A stretch of DNA of 64,000 bases from Streptomyces halstedii (lineage in GTDB: Bacteria; Actinomycetota; Actinomycetes; Streptomycetales; Streptomycetaceae): positions 1 through 64,000 of the forward strand of contig JOAZ01000035.1 of the NCBI GenBank assembly GCA_000720535.1, read 5' to 3'. The notes under the pieces are model-generated. The model was not told where the DNA came from, searched no databases, and saw nothing but the letters and a program-made list of their open reading frames with translations. Positions within the stretch are counted from its first letter, which is position 1, and each line of letters opens with the position of its first letter. A program made the translations under genes and the position numbers. Below are positions 33,540 to 43,114 of the stretch, one piece after another.

Positions 33540-34793
33540 GTGAAGGTCCTCGTCATCGGCGGCGGCGCCCGCGAACACGCCCTGTGCCGCTCTCTCTCCC
33601 TCGACCCCGTCGTCACCGATCTGTACTGCGCTCCCGGCAACGCCGGTATCGCCGAGGTGGCCGAACTGCACCCGGTCGACGCGCTCGACGGCGACGCCGT
33701 CGCGCGTCTCGCCACCGAACTGGGCGCCGGACTGGTGGTCGTCGGCCCGGAGGCGCCCCTTGTCGCCGGTGTCGCCGACGCCGTGCGCGCGGCCGGCATC
33801 TCCTGCTTCGGCCCCTCGCGCGAGGCGGCACTGCTGGAGGGCTCCAAGGCGTTCGCCAAGGACGTCATGGCCGGCGCCAACGTGCCCACCGCCCGTAGTT
33901 ACGTCTGCGCGACGCCCGCGGAGATCGACGAGGCGCTCGACGCCTTCGGCGCCCCCTACGTCGTCAAGGACGACGGGCTCGCGGCGGGCAAGGGCGTCGT
34001 CGTCACCGACGACGTCGGTGCCGCCCGCGCCCACGCGCTGGCCTGCGACCGGGTGGTCATCGAGGAGTTCCTCGACGGCCCGGAGGTGAGCCTCTTCGCG
34101 ATCACCGACGGTACGACGGTGCTGCCCCTCCAGCCCGCCCAGGACTTCAAGCGGGCCCTGGACGGCGACGAGGGCCCGAACACCGGGGGCATGGGCGCGT
34201 ACTCCCCGCTGCCGTGGGCCGACCCGAAGCTGGTCGACGAGGTTCTGCGGACCGTGCTCCAGCCGACCGTCGACGAGCTGCGCCGCCGGGGCACCCCCTT
34301 CTCCGGGCTGCTGTACGCGGGCCTGGCGATCACCTCGCGCGGCGTCCGGGTCATCGAGTTCAACGCCCGCTTCGGCGACCCGGAGACCCAGGTGGTCCTG
34401 GCCCGGCTGAAGACCCCGCTGGCCGGCGTCCTGCTCGGGGCCGCCGACGGCACCCTGGACACCGTGCCCCCGCTGACCTGGCACGACGACGCCGCCGTCA
34501 CCGTCGTCATCGCCTCGCACAACTACCCCGGCACCCCGCGCACCGGAGACCCGATCAAGGGGCTGGACGAGGTGGCGGCACAGGATGCCCCGCACGCGTT
34601 CGTCCTGCACGCGGGGACCCGGAAGGACGGGGACGCGGTGCTCAGCGCCGGAGGGCGCGTGCTGTCGGTCACCGCGACCGGCAAGGACCTCTCCCAGGCC
34701 CGTGAGCGCGCCTACGCCGCCGTGGGCCGGGTCCGGCTCGACGGCTCCCAGCACCGCACGGACATCGCCCGCAAGGCCGCCCAGGAGGCCTGA
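33540..34793 (+). CDS. purD: Phosphoribosylamine-glycine ligase (GARS)
   Basis: 417 residues with an N-terminal GGGAREHAL motif, ATP-grasp domain (YVVKDDGLAAGKGVVV) and FNARFGDPE at the metal site, as expected for PurD. It joins glycine to phosphoribosylamine with ATP, the second step of de novo purine synthesis. GTG 33540 is the start, matching the KVLVIGGG motif. It lies downstream of the repeat region and upstream of a hairpin. Confidence 0.95.
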   Translation: MKVLVIGGGAREHALCRSLSLDPVVTDLYCAPGNAGIAEVAELHPVDALDGDAVARLATELGAGLVVVGPEAPLVAGVADAVRAAGISCFGPSREAALLEGSKAFAKDVMAGANVPTARSYVCATPAEIDEALDAFGAPYVVKDDGLAAGKGVVVTDDVGAARAHALACDRVVIEEFLDGPEVSLFAITDGTTVLPLQPAQDFKRALDGDEGPNTGGMGAYSPLPWADPKLVDEVLRTVLQPTVDELRRRGTPFSGLLYAGLAITSRGVRVIEFNARFGDPETQVVLARLKTPLAGVLLGAADGTLDTVPPLTWHDDAAVTVVIASHNYPGTPRTGDPIKGLDEVAAQDAPHAFVLHAGTRKDGDAVLSAGGRVLSVTATGKDLSQARERAYAAVGRVRLDGSQHRTDIARKAAQEA

Positions 34794-35250
34794 GCGGGCG
34801 CCCCGGAGGCCGGCCGGTCAGACCGGCCTTCGCTCCCGTGGCCTCGCCCGCACGACACCGGGTGCCGCCCGGCCCGTACCGGGTGCCGCGTGGCCGTGTC
34901 CTGTGCCCGGCGCCCCGTGCCGGGTGCCCCCGTACCCGAGCGTGTGTCCCGTGCCCGGCGCCTCCTTCGGAGGGGTCGGGCACAGGCGTGTCCGGAGTCG
35001 GGCGGGCGGGCCGTGCGCAGGGGGCGCTCGTATCACCGGAGCGCTGTACGCTCGCGCGTCAGCAGCTTTGCCCAAAGCCATTCCATCGGGTGACGGCTCG
35101 GCCATCCGGATGACGGCCGCCGAGGCCCCAACTAGGGTGCGGCGCAAGCTTTCCGGCACTTGGCCCACCGGCATTGCGATGTCGGTGGGCGGTGCCACAG
35201 TGGGGGAGTGACCAACACCGTCGCGGGGGCAGAGGGGGTGACGTCCGGCC
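34794..35250. other. Intergenic region after purD
   Basis: A hairpin GGCCGGT/ACCGGCC at 34812-34828 is a possible purD terminator. The remaining roughly 400 bp is low-complexity sequence with repeated GTGCCGGGTGC-like words. No convincing gene is seen. Confidence 0.45.
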
Positions 35251-37017
35251 GTGTCCGCTACCGGTTCGGTTGAAGAGCTGGGCACGCGGTCCGCGCGCGC
35301 CCGTGCCCTCGCCCTGCTGCGCGTCCGCAGCAGAGCGACGGCCCTGGCGGTCCTGCCCGCCGCGGCAGCCGTCGTGCTGTTCGTCGTGGGTGCCCAGGGG
35401 TACATCGGCGGCGCGGCGTGGGAGACGGTGCGCTGGGTGGTGACGGGCTGCGCCGTGGTGGTGCTGCTGGCCGCGGCCGGGGTCGCCGTCGCGGTGGCCC
35501 GTGCCAGGCCCGCGGTCAGCCCGACCGTGGCCCTCACCGAAGCCGCCGCCCCCGACCTCTACCGGCTCGTCCGGGAGCTCGCGGACCGGCTGGAGGTCCC
35601 CGCGCCGTCCGCCGTGGCGCTGACCCCGGACTGCGACAGCTGGCTGGAGGACCGTACGCACCCGGCCGCCCGGCCCAAGGCGCTGGGCGGGCGCCGGGTC
35701 CGACGTGCCCCGGACGCCCCCGTGCTGGTCATCGGCTCGCCGTTCCTGTGGTGGATGCGGGTCGCCGAGCTGCGCGCGGTGCTCGCCCCGGTCGTCGCGG
35801 GCACGGGGCCCTCGGCGCACCCGGACATAGCCGCCGCCCGGCGCTTCGTACGAGGGCTGGACGCGGCGGTCGCCGACGCCGCCGCGCCGGGCCGGGGAGC
35901 GTTCCGCAGGATCCCGGCGGCGTTCGTCGGACGGATCGCCACCCTGCTGCTGCGCGGCTGCCGGTCCCACGCCGCCGAGATGGAGCGCTCCGTGGCGGCC
36001 GCCGCGTCGGTCCGCGCACAGGGGGTGGACTACGGCCTCCGGATCGTCGCGCAGGAACAGGTCGGTCTCGCCTACGCGGGCTGGGACCGGCTGCTGACGC
36101 GGGTCGCGCTGCCGGCCTGGCGGATGGGCCGCTGGCCCTCACGGCTGGACGCCGGGGTCGTCTCCGCGCTCACCGAGCTTTCCCGCCGCGACCGGCTGGC
36201 CGAGGGCTTCACCTCCCGGCTCGGGGAGCGCCCCGCCTGCGACCTCATCGAGGAGCCGGGTACGGCCGACGAGGCGGCCTCGCTGCTGGCCGCCCGGCTC
36301 TTCCACGGGGGCCCGGCCCAGAGCGGGCCCGGCTGGTCGCCCGTCGACTGGCAGCAGTACCCGGACGAGGTCGTCGACCGGAAGTGGCGTACCGAGGCGG
36401 CCCGTCTGCACCGTGTGCTCGACTCCCTGGGGGTGGCCGCGAGCGTCTCCGTGGGGGCACCCGGTACGCCGGCGGTCGGCGGGAGTGCCGGGCACACGCT
36501 GGCCCGCGTCATCGACCACCTCGCGCTGCCCGGACGGAACGCCGAGGAGCTCGCGGCCCGCATCGGCGCCGCCGTCGCCCGTGACGAGGCGGCGGAGGTC
36601 CACGGCGTCCAGGGCGGCGCGCAGAGCGCCCCGGGGACCCGGCCCGGTGAACAGGGCTCCGGCCCGTCCGGCACACCCGCGCCGTCCGGCCAGAAGAACG
36701 GCACCGCGGCCGCCGACCCCCTGGAGCTGTGGGGCTCCGTCCCGCTGCCGCTCTTCCCGCTCCAGCCGCCACGTACGGGTACGGAGCTGCTGGCCGACCA
36801 CGTCGTGGCGATGGTCTGCTGCGCGGCCGTGGACACCGCGGGCGCGGCCCCGGGCCTGGACTGGCTCGACGGGCCCGCGCTGCTGGTCGACGGCAGGCGC
36901 GGGTCGGACGTGGGCGGGCCCGTCCTCAGCCTGGTCGAGGACGGCGACGCGGAACCGCTGCGGTCCTGGCTCTCCGCCGTGGGGGTCCGCGCCGACAAGC
37001 CGGTACGCCTCGTCTGA
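35251..37017 (+). CDS. Degenerate M48-like membrane protein
   Basis: 588 residues with two N-terminal TM helices (about residues 28-50 and 58-85). The following region (PVLVIGSPFLWWMRVAELRA) matches M48 zinc metallopeptidases immediately before the HExxH motif, but here the sequence is VLAPVVAGTGPS, so zinc-binding histidines are missing and no proteolysis is expected. The C-terminal part is unique, with a Gly/Pro-rich linker at about 455-495. It may be a structural or regulatory pseudo-enzyme. Confidence 0.6.
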   Translation: MSATGSVEELGTRSARARALALLRVRSRATALAVLPAAAAVVLFVVGAQGYIGGAAWETVRWVVTGCAVVVLLAAAGVAVAVARARPAVSPTVALTEAAAPDLYRLVRELADRLEVPAPSAVALTPDCDSWLEDRTHPAARPKALGGRRVRRAPDAPVLVIGSPFLWWMRVAELRAVLAPVVAGTGPSAHPDIAAARRFVRGLDAAVADAAAPGRGAFRRIPAAFVGRIATLLLRGCRSHAAEMERSVAAAASVRAQGVDYGLRIVAQEQVGLAYAGWDRLLTRVALPAWRMGRWPSRLDAGVVSALTELSRRDRLAEGFTSRLGERPACDLIEEPGTADEAASLLAARLFHGGPAQSGPGWSPVDWQQYPDEVVDRKWRTEAARLHRVLDSLGVAASVSVGAPGTPAVGGSAGHTLARVIDHLALPGRNAEELAARIGAAVARDEAAEVHGVQGGAQSAPGTRPGEQGSGPSGTPAPSGQKNGTAAADPLELWGSVPLPLFPLQPPRTGTELLADHVVAMVCCAAVDTAGAAPGLDWLDGPALLVDGRRGSDVGGPVLSLVEDGDAEPLRSWLSAVGVRADKPVRLV

Positions 37018-37538
37018 GCGGCGGGCCACCTCGTCCGAACGACGAGCCGCCTCGTCCGAGCGGCGGGCCGGACGGCGGCCGGCGGCCACCGAGCCGCCCG
37101 TACGCCTCGTGCCCCTCGCGTCCACCGTGAACGCCACCGAGCCGCCCGTACGCCTCGTGCCCCCGTCATCCCCCTCGCGCCCACGGTGAACACCGCCGCG
37201 TCCCCCGTACGCCTCGGCCGAGCCGCACACGCCCCCACAACGGCGCGCGGGGCGCCCGTGGCGGCGTGAGGGCACGCCCGCGCGTCGTCCCTGGCATCGC
37301 GCACGCTCCCGGCGCACCGGAGGCCCCGACGGCGGCCCGTAACACCCACTTCGCACGGCCGTGCGTGCACAAAAGACGCGAGATGTCATACATACGCCCC
37401 CCATACGCGGAAGAATGCGCTCCGCACGCGTCAATTCGCGACGAACGGTGACGGAGTGCATGCGGGATGTGATGTGCTGGAGTCGGCACCCGGCATCCGG
37501 GGCGACAGAGTGGTCGGGGGACGAGGGAGGGGAGCGGC
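37018..37538. other. Intergenic region with a short duplicated segment
   Basis: Roughly 520 bp. The segment GAGCCGCCCGTACGCCTCGT recurs about 40 bp downstream with similar flanks near 37099-37165. A promoter for the downstream gene must be here; no gene is convincing. Confidence 0.4.
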
Positions 37539-39002
37539 ATGGGGGCTGAGCACATCCGGCGGTGGGAATCGGGGGCGCTGGCGCATGCCGTGAGCGATCC
37601 CTTCGGGCAGGGTCCGCTGCCCTGGCTGCGCGGCAGCGAGAACTACTTCGACGACACCGGCCACGTCGTCCCCTGGTACGCGGACCCCGACCTCGGCCGC
37701 GCGGGCAGCGGGGGCGGTACGCGTACCGCCGACGACGTGCACCAGCAGATCAAGGGGTTCGCCTCGCCGGGCGCGGCCGCCCCCGGCGAGGCCATCGACT
37801 TCCACATCACGGTGGACCCGCCGCAGCAGTTCTCCGTGGACGTCTACCGCATCGGCCACTACGCGGGCGACGGCGCCTCCAAGATCACCACCAGTCCCCG
37901 GCTCCCCGGCATCGTCCAGCCGGCCCCGCTCGCCGCCGAGCGGACGGTCTCCTGCCACCACTGGTGGCTCTCCTGGCGGCTCCAGATCCCCGGCTACTGG
38001 TCGGTCGGCGCGTACGTCGCCGTGCTCACCACCGCCGACGGGCACCGCTCGCACGTCCCGTTCACGGTCCGCGACGACCACCCGGCCGACCTGCTGCTCC
38101 TGCTGCCGGACATCACCTGGCAGGCGTACAACCTCTACCCCGAGGACGGCCGTACGGGCGCCAGCCTCTACCACGCCTGGGACGAGCGGGGCAGGCTGCT
38201 GGGTGAGGAGGACGCGGCCGTCACCATCTCCTTCGACCGCCCCTACGCGGGCGCCGGACTGCCCCTGCACGTGGGCCACGCCTACGACTTCATCCGCTGG
38301 GCCGAGCGCTACGGCTACGACCTCGCGTACGCGGACGCCCGCGACCTGCACGCCGGCCGGGTCGATCCCGGCCGGTACCGCGGGCTGATCTTCCCCGGGC
38401 ACGACGAGTACTGGTCGGTTCCCATGCGCCGTACCGCCGAGCTGGCCCGGGACACCGGCACCTCGCTCGTCTTCCTGTCCGCCAACACCATGTACTGGCA
38501 GGTCGGCCTCTCGCCGTCCGCCTCCGGGGTGCCGGACCGGCTCCTGACCTGCCGCAAGCGCCGCGGGCCGGGGAAGTCCGCGCTCTGGCGCGAGGTGGAC
38601 CGCCCCGAGCAGCAGTTGCTCGGCATCCAGTACGCGGGCCGGGTCCCCGACCCGCACCCCCTGGTCGTACGGAACGCCGGGCACTGGCTCTGGGAGGCCA
38701 CCGGGGCGGGCGAGGGCGACGAGATCGACGGGCTGGTGGCGGGCGAGGCCGACCGCTACTTCCCGCGTACGACCCTGCCCGAGCACGAGAACCGCATACT
38801 GCTGGCCCACTCCCCCTACCAGGACAGCGAGGGGGCCACCCGGCACCAGGAGACCTCGCTGTACCGGGCCCCCTCGGGCGCGCTCGTCTTCGCCTCCGGC
38901 ACCTTCGCCTGGTCCCCGGCCCTGGACCGCCCAGGCCACGTGGACTCCCGGATCCAGCGGGCCACGGCCAATCTGCTCGACCGGATCTGCAAGCGCGACT
39001 GA
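37539..39002 (+). CDS. N,N-dimethylformamidase-beta-like protein
   Basis: 487 residues. The sequence resembles the C-terminal domain of the DMFase beta subunit: an immunoglobulin-like start (HITVDPPQQFSVDVYRIG) followed by a glutamine-amidotransferase-like fold with GHDEYWSVPMRR and FLSANTMYWQV. Many actinomycetes carry such orphan proteins, so hydrolysis of an amide is inferred, not shown. The ATG has GGGAGGGGAG upstream. It is not in an obvious operon with purC. Confidence 0.7.
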   Translation: MGAEHIRRWESGALAHAVSDPFGQGPLPWLRGSENYFDDTGHVVPWYADPDLGRAGSGGGTRTADDVHQQIKGFASPGAAAPGEAIDFHITVDPPQQFSVDVYRIGHYAGDGASKITTSPRLPGIVQPAPLAAERTVSCHHWWLSWRLQIPGYWSVGAYVAVLTTADGHRSHVPFTVRDDHPADLLLLLPDITWQAYNLYPEDGRTGASLYHAWDERGRLLGEEDAAVTISFDRPYAGAGLPLHVGHAYDFIRWAERYGYDLAYADARDLHAGRVDPGRYRGLIFPGHDEYWSVPMRRTAELARDTGTSLVFLSANTMYWQVGLSPSASGVPDRLLTCRKRRGPGKSALWREVDRPEQQLLGIQYAGRVPDPHPLVVRNAGHWLWEATGAGEGDEIDGLVAGEADRYFPRTTLPEHENRILLAHSPYQDSEGATRHQETSLYRAPSGALVFASGTFAWSPALDRPGHVDSRIQRATANLLDRICKRD

Positions 39003-39188
39003 ACGCCCGCGTCCGCCCGCCGGAGAGACGGGAAGGGGGGCTCGCAGGAGAGAGGGCTCGCAGGAGAGACGGGAAGGCGGGAAGGTGTCCCGCGTCCTCC
39101 CCGGTCCCGGCGGGGACCCCTGGCGGCGGGCAGCCGGTCCATGCGGGACAATCGGAACCACTCCTGGATCAACCTACGCGGAGGCAGC

Positions 39189-40115
39189 GTGTCCGGTTTC
39201 GTAGAAAAGCCCGAGCCCGTGCGGGTGCCGGGGCTCACCCATCTGCACACCGGCAAGGTGCGCGACCTGTACCGGAACGAGGCGGGCGACCTCGTCATGG
39301 TCGCCAGCGACCGCATCTCCGCGTACGACTGGGTCCTGCCCACCGAGATCCCGGACAAGGGGCGGGTGCTCACCCAGCTGTCGCTGTGGTGGTTCGACCA
39401 GCTCGCCGACATCGTCCCCAACCACGTGCTGTCCACCGAGCTCCCGCCCGGCGCGCCCGCCGACTGGGCCGGGCGGACGATGATCTGCCGGTCGCTGCGG
39501 ATGGTGCCCGTCGAGTGCGTGGCGCGCGGCTACCTCACCGGCTCCGGGCTCACCGAGTACAACGCGACGCAGACCGTCTGCGGCCTCGGCCTGCCCGCGG
39601 GCCTGGTCGACGGGTCCGAGCTGCCGGGACCGATCTTCACCCCGGCCACCAAGGCCGCCGTCGGTGACCACGACGAGAACGTGAGTTACGAGACGGTCGC
39701 CCACGAGGTCGGCACCGAGACGGCGGCGACGCTGCGGCAGACCACGCTGGCCGTCTACAGCCGGGCCCGCGACATCGCCCACGGGCGCGGCATCATCCTC
39801 GCGGACACGAAGTTCGAGTTCGGCTTCGCGCCCACCGAGGACGGCGGCGAGGAACTGGTCATCGCCGACGAGGTGCTGACGCCCGACTCCTCGCGCTTCT
39901 GGCCCGCGGCGAGCTGGAAGCCCGGCACGGCGCAGCCCTCGTACGACAAGCAGTTCGTGCGCGACTGGCTGACCTCGCCGGCCTCCGGCTGGGACCGGCA
40001 CGGCGAGCAGCCGCCCCCGGCACTGCCCCAGGAGATCGTGGACGCGACCCGGGCCAAGTACCTGGACGCCTACGAGCACCTGACCGGTCTCAGCTGGTCG
40101 GACCGCCGGCGGTGA
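39189..40115 (+). CDS. purC: SAICAR synthetase
   Basis: 308 residues. Typical motifs HTGKVRDLY, IPDKGRVL, VECVARGYLTGSG and DTKFEFGF identify phosphoribosylaminoimidazole-succinocarboxamide synthase, which adds aspartate to CAIR in purine synthesis. GTG 39189 has GGAGG 5 nt upstream and begins just before the conserved region. Followed immediately by a strong bidirectional terminator. Confidence 0.94.
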   Translation: MSGFVEKPEPVRVPGLTHLHTGKVRDLYRNEAGDLVMVASDRISAYDWVLPTEIPDKGRVLTQLSLWWFDQLADIVPNHVLSTELPPGAPADWAGRTMICRSLRMVPVECVARGYLTGSGLTEYNATQTVCGLGLPAGLVDGSELPGPIFTPATKAAVGDHDENVSYETVAHEVGTETAATLRQTTLAVYSRARDIAHGRGIILADTKFEFGFAPTEDGGEELVIADEVLTPDSSRFWPAASWKPGTAQPSYDKQFVRDWLTSPASGWDRHGEQPPPALPQEIVDATRAKYLDAYEHLTGLSWSDRRR

Positions 40116-40120
40116 CAGCA

Positions 40121-40151
40121 GAAGGCCCCGGTCACCAGGACCGGGGCCTTC
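40121..40151. terminator. Bidirectional terminator between purC and tRNA-Gly
   Basis: A perfect 13-bp stem (40121-40133 with 40139-40151) encloses loop ACCAG, followed on the plus strand by TT. It ends purC and also the convergent minus-strand tRNA-Gly. Confidence 0.85.
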
Positions 40152-40159
40152 TTGTGCGG

Positions 40160-40232
40160 AGCGGACGACCAGGTTCGAACTGGCGACCTCAACCTTGGCA
40201 AGGTTGCGCTCTACCAACTGAGCTACGTCCGC
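40160..40232 (-). tRNA. tRNA-Gly(GCC)
   Basis: 73 nt without encoded CCA. Acceptor stem GCGGACG/CGTCCGC, anticodon stem CAACC/GGTTG with loop TTGCCAA (anticodon GCC), and a normal T-loop TTCGAAC. Nearly the same sequence recurs at 44218-44290. Confidence 0.92.
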
Positions 40233-40254
40233 ATGCGCCGTGGCGCGGAGACCA

Positions 40255-40878
40255 CTATACCCAACCCCGCTCCCGGGCGAGACGCGCGGCCGCGTGACGG
40301 TTCTCCGCACCCGTCTTGGAGACCGCCGAGGAGAGGTAGTTGCGGACCGTGCCCTGCGACAGCGAGGCGCGTTCGGCGATCTCCGCGACGGGCGCCCCGT
40401 CCGACGCCAGCTCCAGCACCTCGGCCTCCCGGGCGGTCAGCGGCGAGTCCCCGGCGGAGATCGCGTCGGCGGCCAACTCCGGGTCCACATAGCGGTTTCC
40501 GGCGTGGACGGTCCGGACGATCTCGGCCAGGCGGCGGGCGCTGACCGTCTTGGGCACGAAGGCCCGCACGCCCGCCGCCAGCGCCCGCTTGAGATGGCCG
40601 GGGCGACCGTGGCTCGTCACGATCATGGTCCGGCAGCCGGGCAGCGCGGTGCGCAGCGATGTGGCGACGCTCACACCGTCCGCCCCGGGCATCTCCAGGT
40701 CCAGGACCGCCACGTCGGGCCGGTGGGCCAGGGCCATCGCGAGCGCCTCCGGGCCGGTGGCCGCCTCGGCGACCAGGACGATGTCGTCCTCCAGGGCGAG
40801 CAGGGCGGCCAGCGCGCCCCGGATCAGGTGCTCGTCGTCGGCCAGCAGGACCCGGACGGGCCGTGGCGCGGATGTCAT
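40255..40878 (-). CDS. NarL/LuxR-type response regulator
   Basis: 207 residues. The receiver domain has the DD pair (LLADDEH), phospho-acceptor Asp in VAVLDLEMPG and a Lys in VPKTVS; the C-terminal LuxR HTH is TAREAEVLELASDGAPVAEI. It overlaps the sensor kinase stop by 4 bp (ATGA), so they form a pair. It probably controls the ABC transporter upstream in the same run of minus-strand genes. GGAGGA lies 6 nt before ATG 40878. Confidence 0.9.
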   Translation of the reverse strand: MTSAPRPVRVLLADDEHLIRGALAALLALEDDIVLVAEAATGPEALAMALAHRPDVAVLDLEMPGADGVSVATSLRTALPGCRTMIVTSHGRPGHLKRALAAGVRAFVPKTVSARRLAEIVRTVHAGNRYVDPELAADAISAGDSPLTAREAEVLELASDGAPVAEIAERASLSQGTVRNYLSSAVSKTGAENRHAAARLARERGWV

Positions 40879-40955
40879 CGTCGTTCCTCCAGCGGGCGCG
40901 GATGTCGTCGTCGATCCTCCACCGGGCGCGGATGTCGTCGATCCTCCAGCGGCGA
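40865..40955. repeat. Three-copy ~30-bp repeat at the kinase/regulator junction
   Basis: Units of about 30 bp starting near 40865, 40895 and 40925 contain GGCGCGGATGTC and TCCTCCA. They encode the repeated C-terminus of the kinase and carry extra copies of the Shine-Dalgarno-like GGAGGA. Only the copy nearest the regulator has the ATG start. Confidence 0.75.
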
Positions 40956-42209
40956 CGGTACGGCGGTCCGGGGCGAGGGCAGGGGGACGGTCGCCCTCAG
41001 CCGGAAGAGGCCGTCGCCCGCCGGGCCCGCCTCCAGCCGGCCGTCCAGCGCGCCCAGCCGTTCGCGGAGCCCGCGCAGCCCCGAGCCCGCGCCGGGGGAC
41101 GCCCCGGCCGCGTCCTGCGGTACGCCGTCGTTCTCCACCACCAGCCGTACGGAGTCCCGGTCCGTGTCGAGGTGGATGGAGCACCGCCGGGGGTCGCCGT
41201 GCCGCAGCACGTTGGTGGCGGCTTCCCGGACGACCCAGCCGAGCGCCGACCGGACGTCGGCGGGGAGGTGTTCGCCGGGGCGGAGCCCGCTGTCCCGTAC
41301 CGCGCAGGTGATGCCGGCGGCCTCCAGCACACCCTGGGCGCCCGCGAGTTCCGTGGGCAGATCGATCTCCCGGTAGCCGCGGACCACATCGCGGAACTCC
41401 TGCTGGGAGTCGCGGGCGATCCGCTGCACCTCGGTCATCTGGTCCACGGCCGCGGGCTTCCCGCGCTGCGCCAGCTCCACGGCCAGTTCGCTCTTCAGCG
41501 CGATCACCGCCAGGTTCCGGCCCAGTACGTCGTGCATGTCCCGGCCGAACCGCAGCCGCTCCTCGGCGACCGCCAGCCGGGTCTCCACGTCCTTGGCCTC
41601 GCGGAGCTTGAGCATCACCCCCAGCGACCAGGCGGAGACCCGCACCGTGGCGGAGACCAGGGCGTTGCCGAGGGCCACCGAGACGAACGTGGCCAGGGCG
41701 AAGAGGGCGTTGCCCCCGGCCGCCCACACGCCGCCGCCCACACCGGCCGCCACGGCCACCAGGCACGCCGTGGACGTCCACACCGGCACCACGAGGACGA
41801 GGGAGGTCATGAACGGCAGCACCACGGCCGCCAGCGCCATCTGGATCTCGGGGAACTCGTCGGGGCCGGCGTACGCGCCGAGCGTCAGCACCCCCGCCGC
41901 GTTGGCCGCCATCAGGACGGCCGCCAGGACCACCAGCCGCGGTTCGGTGGTCCGCCGGCCGACGTAGCTGTCGAGCGTCCGGCCGACCAGCCGTGCCGCG
42001 CAGACGCCCTGGGCGACGGCGGTCAGGACCGTACCCGCGATCAGGACGGCGGGCGCGTCCGAGTGCCGCACGGGGCGGGTCACCGACAGGAGGCCCTCGC
42101 AGAGGATCGCCCCCCAGACCAGCGAGTGCAGGGTGCCCCGCGTGTAGAGGTCGATCTTGTCGAAGCCGTCGCGCCTCTGCCATCGGCGTACGCGCGTCCG
42201 TACCCACAC
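40875..42209 (-). CDS. DesK-like sensor histidine kinase
   Basis: 444 residues with several TM helices in the N-terminal half, the HisKA_3 motif RFGRDMHDVLGRNLAV (phospho-His in DMHD) and the ATPase N-box REAATNVLRHGD. It is a partner of the NarL-type regulator. GTG 42209 is chosen because GAGAGGAA lies about 8 nt upstream. The C-terminus ends in the repeated sequence described at 40865-40955. Probably senses envelope stress or small molecules; ligand unknown. Confidence 0.88.
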   Translation of the reverse strand: MWVRTRVRRWQRRDGFDKIDLYTRGTLHSLVWGAILCEGLLSVTRPVRHSDAPAVLIAGTVLTAVAQGVCAARLVGRTLDSYVGRRTTEPRLVVLAAVLMAANAAGVLTLGAYAGPDEFPEIQMALAAVVLPFMTSLVLVVPVWTSTACLVAVAAGVGGGVWAAGGNALFALATFVSVALGNALVSATVRVSAWSLGVMLKLREAKDVETRLAVAEERLRFGRDMHDVLGRNLAVIALKSELAVELAQRGKPAAVDQMTEVQRIARDSQQEFRDVVRGYREIDLPTELAGAQGVLEAAGITCAVRDSGLRPGEHLPADVRSALGWVVREAATNVLRHGDPRRCSIHLDTDRDSVRLVVENDGVPQDAAGASPGAGSGLRGLRERLGALDGRLEAGPAGDGLFRLRATVPLPSPRTAVPSPLEDRRHPRPVEDRRRHPRPLEERR

Positions 42210-42280
42210 GGTTCCGCTTCCTCTCGCTCTCCCGGGGCCTCGGCCTCGCGGGTTCGTACCCCGGGTCCCGGACCGGGGCC

Positions 42281-43114
42281 TCAGCGTCGCGGGTCCCACC
42301 GGAACCAGCGCTGCCCAGCAAACACCGCGAGCGCCGTCCAGGCCAGCGCCGTGAGCGCCGCCCCGAGCACGTCATGGCCCGGCACGCCGCCCAGCCAGCC
42401 GGCCCGGACGAGGGTCAGCACCCCGGTCAGCGGCAGCAGTTCGCACACGGACGCGGCTGCATCCGGGAGGAGGTCCAGCGGTACGAAGAGCCCGGAGCCC
42501 AGCATCGAGACGAGGAACAGCGGCAGCGTGGTGAGCTGGGAGGTCTGCACCGTGCGGGTCAGGGCGGAGGTGGCCGCGGCCAGCGCGGTCAGCAGGACGC
42601 ACCCGAGCAGCACGCCCAGCACCAGCAGTCCGGGCCGCCGTGGTGCCGAGAGGTCGAAGGCGAGGGTGCCGACGGACACGATCAGCGCGCTCTGGAGGAG
42701 TGCCAGGAGCACCGCCGGGAGAGCCGTCCCGACGAGGATCTCGCGGTCGGAGACCTCCCCGGTGCGCAGCCGCTTCAGGACGAGTTCCTCGCGCCGGGCC
42801 ACGTAGGCCGAGACCAGGTTCATGTAGACGACCTGGAGCAGCACCATGCCGATGCCGCCGCTGAGGGACGCCCCGGCGACGGTCAGCCCGGACTCCTCCA
42901 GGCCGATCTCCTGGAGCGTGGACCTCATGACGAGGATCAGCAGCACCGGCATCATCAGGACGAGGAAGACCGTCGTCCGGTTGCGTAGGAGGAGGGTCAG
43001 TTCGGCCCGGCCGAGCGCGTTCAGCCGGCCCGCCACCGTGGTGCTCCGGCCCGCTTTCACGGCGTCCCGGCCCGCCGTCGTGGTCTCCCGGTCCGCCGTC
43101 GTGGTGCCCGTCAT
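42281..43114 (-). CDS. ABC-2 type transporter permease
   Basis: 277 residues. After a Thr/Arg-rich N-terminus comes about six TM helices (first about residue 50, RTTVFLVLMMPVLLILV) as in ABC-2 export permeases. It overlaps the ATPase gene stop by 4 bp, so they form one transporter. The kinase/regulator pair lies next, a usual arrangement for drug or antimicrobial-peptide exporters. Substrate unknown. Confidence 0.86.
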   Translation of the reverse strand: MTGTTTADRETTTAGRDAVKAGRSTTVAGRLNALGRAELTLLLRNRTTVFLVLMMPVLLILVMRSTLQEIGLEESGLTVAGASLSGGIGMVLLQVVYMNLVSAYVARREELVLKRLRTGEVSDREILVGTALPAVLLALLQSALIVSVGTLAFDLSAPRRPGLLVLGVLLGCVLLTALAAATSALTRTVQTSQLTTLPLFLVSMLGSGLFVPLDLLPDAAASVCELLPLTGVLTLVRAGWLGGVPGHDVLGAALTALAWTALAVFAGQRWFRWDPRR

